Assembly: GCA_000727475.1 (NCBI GenBank)
Contig: KL647289.1
Span: 394,636-458,635 of the forward strand
Length of the DNA stretch: 64,000 nt
Direction of reading: 5' to 3'
From: Sarcocystis neurona
Lineage: Eukaryota; Apicomplexa; Conoidasida; Eucoccidiorida; Sarcocystidae
The position numbers and the translations under genes were made by a program. This document shows, piece after piece, positions 60,277-64,000 of this stretch (within the stretch, counting starts at the first letter, position 1; each line of letters opens with the position of its first letter). The notes under the pieces are model-generated. The model made no database searches. It was not told the origin of the DNA and was given only the letters and a program-made list of their open reading frames with translations.

Positions 60277-63200
60277 ATGGGCGAAGAAAGAACACACACA
60301 CTTACACAACCATGCTGCCCTGTGTCTCCTTCGCTTGCCTCTTCTCGTTGCTTCTGGCAAGGTGTTTTCTCTCCTTTGTCTGCAGCATCCTGGCTTTCGT
60401 CGAGTTGCTTCTTATCTGTTACTGCTGTTGCTGCATATCAGCAGACAGTTCCCCTGCACCCTCCCCCTTCTTCTGTCCCCGTGACAGCCCTTCCTGCAGC
60501 AGGCAGTCAGCCGCTACTTGTTCCTGCTCCTGCTGCTGCTTCTGTTGGAAACGAGCAGTTCTCCGCTCCTTCTTCTTTTTTCCCTCCCCCTCCTCATCCT
60601 CCTCCTTCTGCTTCTTACTCTTCTCCGTTTCCTCCGCACCCTTCAGTTGCCGCGGCAACTGCGGCGCCTTCTTTCCCCCCTCCGTTCGCCACTGGCACCA
60701 CTGCTTCTGCTCCTGCTCCTCTTCCACCTCCACCTCCTCCTTCTCGAGCAGAGGCTTTCTTCGCTGCGGCATCTGCTGCAACTGCCTCAAAGCCCGGCGG
60801 TGCGGACTTTTCTCCTTCTTCTTCTTCTTCGTCTTTTTCGACTTTGCCTGGTGCAGCGGCCAAAGCCCTGCTGAGCAGCGGCGGCGCTGGAGGAGGTGGA
60901 GGAGCAGGGACAGCAGCAGCAGCCGCGCAACTAGGGCAGCTGGCGGCCGATCTGGTGAACTGCGACCCACGTACGCAAGGAGTTTGCTGTGTGGCAAAGA
61001 ATTACTGTGACATAAATGCGACGTGTTTCTCTGACGTTGCTCCTGGCAGTTTCTTCGAACTGCTCAACGCCATTCCTCGGTGCACGTGTCTCCCGGGCTT
61101 TGAAGGCGACGGAAGAACGAAGGGGACCGGCTGCGCGAATATTGACGAGTGTGCCAGAGGGATAGCCGGCTGCGCCCAAATATGCAAGGATTACGCGCCG
61201 GGTTTCGCCTGCAGTTGTTACGACGGCTATAAGTTGGCAAAGGACGGCAAAAACTGCGAGGACATTAACGAGTGTTTGCAAGCCAATGGCGGCTGCCAAC
61301 ACGTCTGCCGCAACCTCCCAGGAAGTTTCACCTGCGAGTGTGCCCCGGGTAAGAGGGAAGTTAGTCACAGAGTACGGGCGAATCAACGGAGGGACCCGGG
61401 GGAGAAAAAGAGTCGGAGAAGGACCGCGAACAGGAACTCAGAGAAACGAGAAAGAACGACAGCAGGACGACGAACAGCAGATCAGAGAGGCCGCAGGATG
61501 GGCATAGACACAGGACGCGGGGCAGGGAAGGGAGGAGGGAGAAAAGAAGCGAAACCGCGGCAAGCAGGAAGACATAGTAGAAGAATCAACGAGAAGACAG
61601 AAAGAGCAAGATACAAATAAAGTCCCAAGAAAGATACGTTCACACCAAAGAAGGGAGTAAAAAGGGAAGATACAACGCAAAGAACACTCCGTTCAAAATA
61701 GCAGTGCGTCCTACAACGCGTTGTCCCTATTTCTCTCTTTCTTTCTCCATACGTATATGTGTTGATGTGAATAGGCTTCGCGGACCACGTGAGCCACTGC
61801 AAATATGTGTACACATGTGTATAAAGGGAGATGTGAGCCTTTACTCGGCGCACGTGTGTGACTCTGCACGCAGACAGACGTATTGCGCCTCGTCAGCAAC
61901 CGCCAGACGAGAGAAAAAATTAGCAAAGAAAAGCTTGCGTTTCTCTCTAGCTCTCCGTCCGTCTCCTGCTAGGACACCCCCGTGCCTGCAGATACCACCC
62001 CTGTGGCACGGGAAGCCGTGAAGAAAGTGGCATTTTTCCTGTCTTCAGTAGTTGAATCAGCAGGAGCGTGGGGGAGGCGGCATCTTTTGATAGTCTTCAG
62101 CAGTCGAAACGCAGGAGCGTAAGACATATATGTGCCTATCTGTTCCCCTCTGTCTGTCTCTCTATATACGTATCTCCTGCGCACCCTTTCTCTGGCGTTT
62201 TTCGACTGTCAGCAGCCGTTGAACCGGGTGGCGCGAAAGTAGAAGCCCTAGGAACAGCAGCTGATACAAATGTGTCCTCTGCCTCTATGTTCCTCTCTCT
62301 CTGTGTATCTCTTTTCTTCTTCTTCTTTGTAAACAGCCTACAAGTGTCCGACAAACGCAGGCATGCAGGAGAGGGCAAGGAAGCAGTACACTTGTCCCGC
62401 TCTCAGCAGAAACGCGCGTCTTTGATTTTTTCTGGGCGAGACAAGCTGTGCGTGTTGTAGAAGACATATATATGTGTGTGGAGGTAGGTTTCAATACTAA
62501 CTTAGGGCCAATCAAGAGTCCACGCATAGATGCATCTCAGGTGACATTCTGGAATGCTGCCGTCTCTTTCTCTCTGGCTTCGGCATACATGTATGTGTGC
62601 GTATTTCTCTTCGTCTCTCCATAGGTGTACACGCACATCCCTACGAAAAACTACTCATTCACACGTGTCTTTTCCTCTTTATCTTTTCCCTTTCTTCCTT
62701 CCTTTTTCTCCAACATATCTATTTGTTTCGCTGGTATCGTCTTTCTACACACATACATATAGGTAGTTCTTTTCTTCTTCCTATCGGTCTTCCCCTGCTT
62801 TTCCCTCCCCCTTTTCTCTCCAAACCCATTTTTGCCGTCTTCGTCCTCTTTCCTTCTCCCTGCAAATGGTTTTTCTGCGGTTGACCGACGCGTGTAGGCT
62901 TTGAACTCGCCGGGGACAGAAGAAGCTGCACAGATATTGATGAGTGTCAGCTACCAGCGGGGCAGCAGTGCGCGCAGGTGTGCGTCAACGTCCCAGGCTC
63001 TTTCTACTGCAGCTGCAACAGCGGATATAAGCGTCATCCCGCCTCCGCTATTGCATGCGTCGACCGCAACGAGTGCGTGGAAGGCCTGGGCGACGGCCGC
63101 CCCGCCTGCAACACCGCTGATGGCTCAGAAGTATGCGCGAACTACGAAGGAGGGTACACATGCAGCTGCAGCCCCGGTTTTCGCCTTCTGCTTCCGGCGC

Positions 63201-64000
63201 CGCATGCCGCAGCAGAAGAGCAGCAGACCGCAGCAGCAGCAGCGCCAGTGCTCTCACCGGACGCGTACGACCCGAGAGCAGCAGCAACAGCCCCCAAAGA
63301 ATCGGCAATAGCAGCAGGAGCAGGAGGAGAAGCAGCAGCAGGAGCTTGGCGACTTTTGCAGGCCGCAGACGTACAGCCAAAGAGAGCGGCAGGAGAAGAA
63401 GAAGAAGCAGCAGCCAGACGCCTGCTGCAGTACACGAGGAAGCAGGTAGAGGAAGGATTGAAGAAACAGGTGGCATTAGCTACAGAAGAAGAAGGTAAAG
63501 TGAACAGAACGGCCTCAGAGTCGAGTTCATTTTCAATGCCGAATCTCCCTAAAACAGTCGCTTCCTCGCTCCCTCCCAGAGTTCTGCCCTCTCCTAGAGT
63601 CTCTGCTGCCGCTCGTTCTCTTCTTCTGGCTGCTCCTGTCTCTACAGCTGCTGCAGCTGCTTCTGCTGCTGGGGACTCTGCCGGCACCGCGGTCGCAAAC
63701 AAAGAAGGGACACGGAAAGGAGGGAAGAACGAAGAAGGTAATGACATGAAAAAGGAAGAAGGAGAAGTCCCCCGCAGATTGCAGTGGGCACAGGCGCTCG
63801 AAAGTTTGACTGCTCTGGCAAGCGGCACACCTCCTGCGTCTTCTCGATCACGCAGCTCTGCTGCTGCAGGGGCGGGCAATTCCTCTTCTTCTTTTTCGTT
63901 TGGCAGCGACAGCAGCAGGGCAGCACCAGCAGCAAAGCCTCCTTCAGTCACCCCCACAGCAGGTGGAGCAGAGGCTGCTGCTCTCGCAGTAGCCGACCTG
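60277..64000 (+). CDS. Multi-EGF-domain protein, candidate secreted/micronemal (3' partial)
   Basis: Exons read as 60277-61348 and 62898-64000; the frame is still open at the right edge. A Pro/Ser/Ala-rich stretch leads into five EGF-like modules. EGF1 spans about 60958-61134 (six or more Cys, CLPGFEGDGR). EGF2 starts NIDEC (61138). EGF3 starts DINEC (61261) and is split by the intron between CAPG and FELAGD. EGF4 starts DIDEC (about 62936). EGF5 starts DRNEC. The D-(I/V/R)-(D/N)-EC starts and the GSF.C.C.PG pattern mark EGF2-4 as calcium-binding EGF modules, which are extracellular. Such modules occur in coccidian microneme proteins such as MIC4, so a role in adhesion or invasion is inferred. 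After EGF5 comes an Ala/Glu/Ser-rich region with coiled-coil-like LLQYTRKQVEEGLKKQVALA. The ATG at 60277 gives only a weak signal sequence (CFLSVTAVAAYQQ); a spliced upstream exon is the alternative. Confidence 0.85.
61349..62897 (+). other. Phase-1 intron inside EGF3
   Basis: The donor GTAAGA follows CCCCGG and the acceptor GTGTAG precedes GCTTTG; the join gives CAPG-FELAG. The 1.5 kb interior is pyrimidine-rich towards the 3' end (62540-62880), with short TA and CA tracts and no recognised gene. Confidence 0.85.

Noticed and set aside
1..64000. Telomere-like TTTAGGG repeats, CRISPR arrays, rRNA and tRNA genes
   Set aside because: I looked for these by eye. No TTTAGGG array, spacer-repeat array or rRNA block was seen. 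A tRNA T-loop-like string near 11950 does not pair into an arm.

Overview
The window looks like nuclear DNA of a coccidian apicomplexan, most likely an Eimeria species (species not determined). The signs are dense CAG/CTG trinucleotide tracts in coding DNA that give Ala, Gln and Ser runs, intron-rich genes with GT..AG borders, introns packed with TA, CA/TG, GATA and TAG microsatellites, and long plain intervals between repeat-rich stretches. There is no prokaryotic architecture.

Five protein genes could be supported, all on the + strand. (1) Positions 1-8198: 3' part of a TTC1-like tetratricopeptide protein, four exons, entering from the left edge. (2) 12564-14138: single-exon CFAP21/EFHB-like flagellar doublet protein. 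(3) 20987-26838: five-exon gene with acidic, homopolymer-rich and RGG-rich N-terminal parts and a compact C-terminal module of unknown function. (4) About 36998-54184: CRAL-TRIO (Sec14-like) lipid-binding-fold protein whose domain is split over four exons and followed by a tail of about 2,950 residues in one exon; the exon contains a 636-base assembly gap (51029-51664) inside a tandem repeat. (5) About 60277 to the right edge: protein with five EGF-like modules, a candidate secreted or micronemal protein, with a possible upstream signal-peptide exon at 59526-59703.

Between these lie plain intergenic stretches (8199-12563, 14139-20986, 26839-36997, 54185-59525) where no gene was recognised. 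A few ORFs there stay open longer than expected and are listed as unassigned. The genes do not form an obvious pathway: a chaperone-type TPR adaptor, a male-gamete axoneme protein, a putative nucleic-acid-associated protein, a lipid-transfer-type protein and an extracellular EGF protein.

The most unusual signals outside genes are a dispersed palindrome GTGTACGTACAC (six exact copies, several in one intron), a 106-base tandem duplication carrying an exon end with its 5' splice site into the following intron, a minisatellite whose unit resembles a 5' splice site, a 55-base repeat array, and a TAG/GTA tract of about 730 bases. All exon borders were read by eye from reading frame, splice consensus and recalled family similarity; no alignment or transcript data were available.
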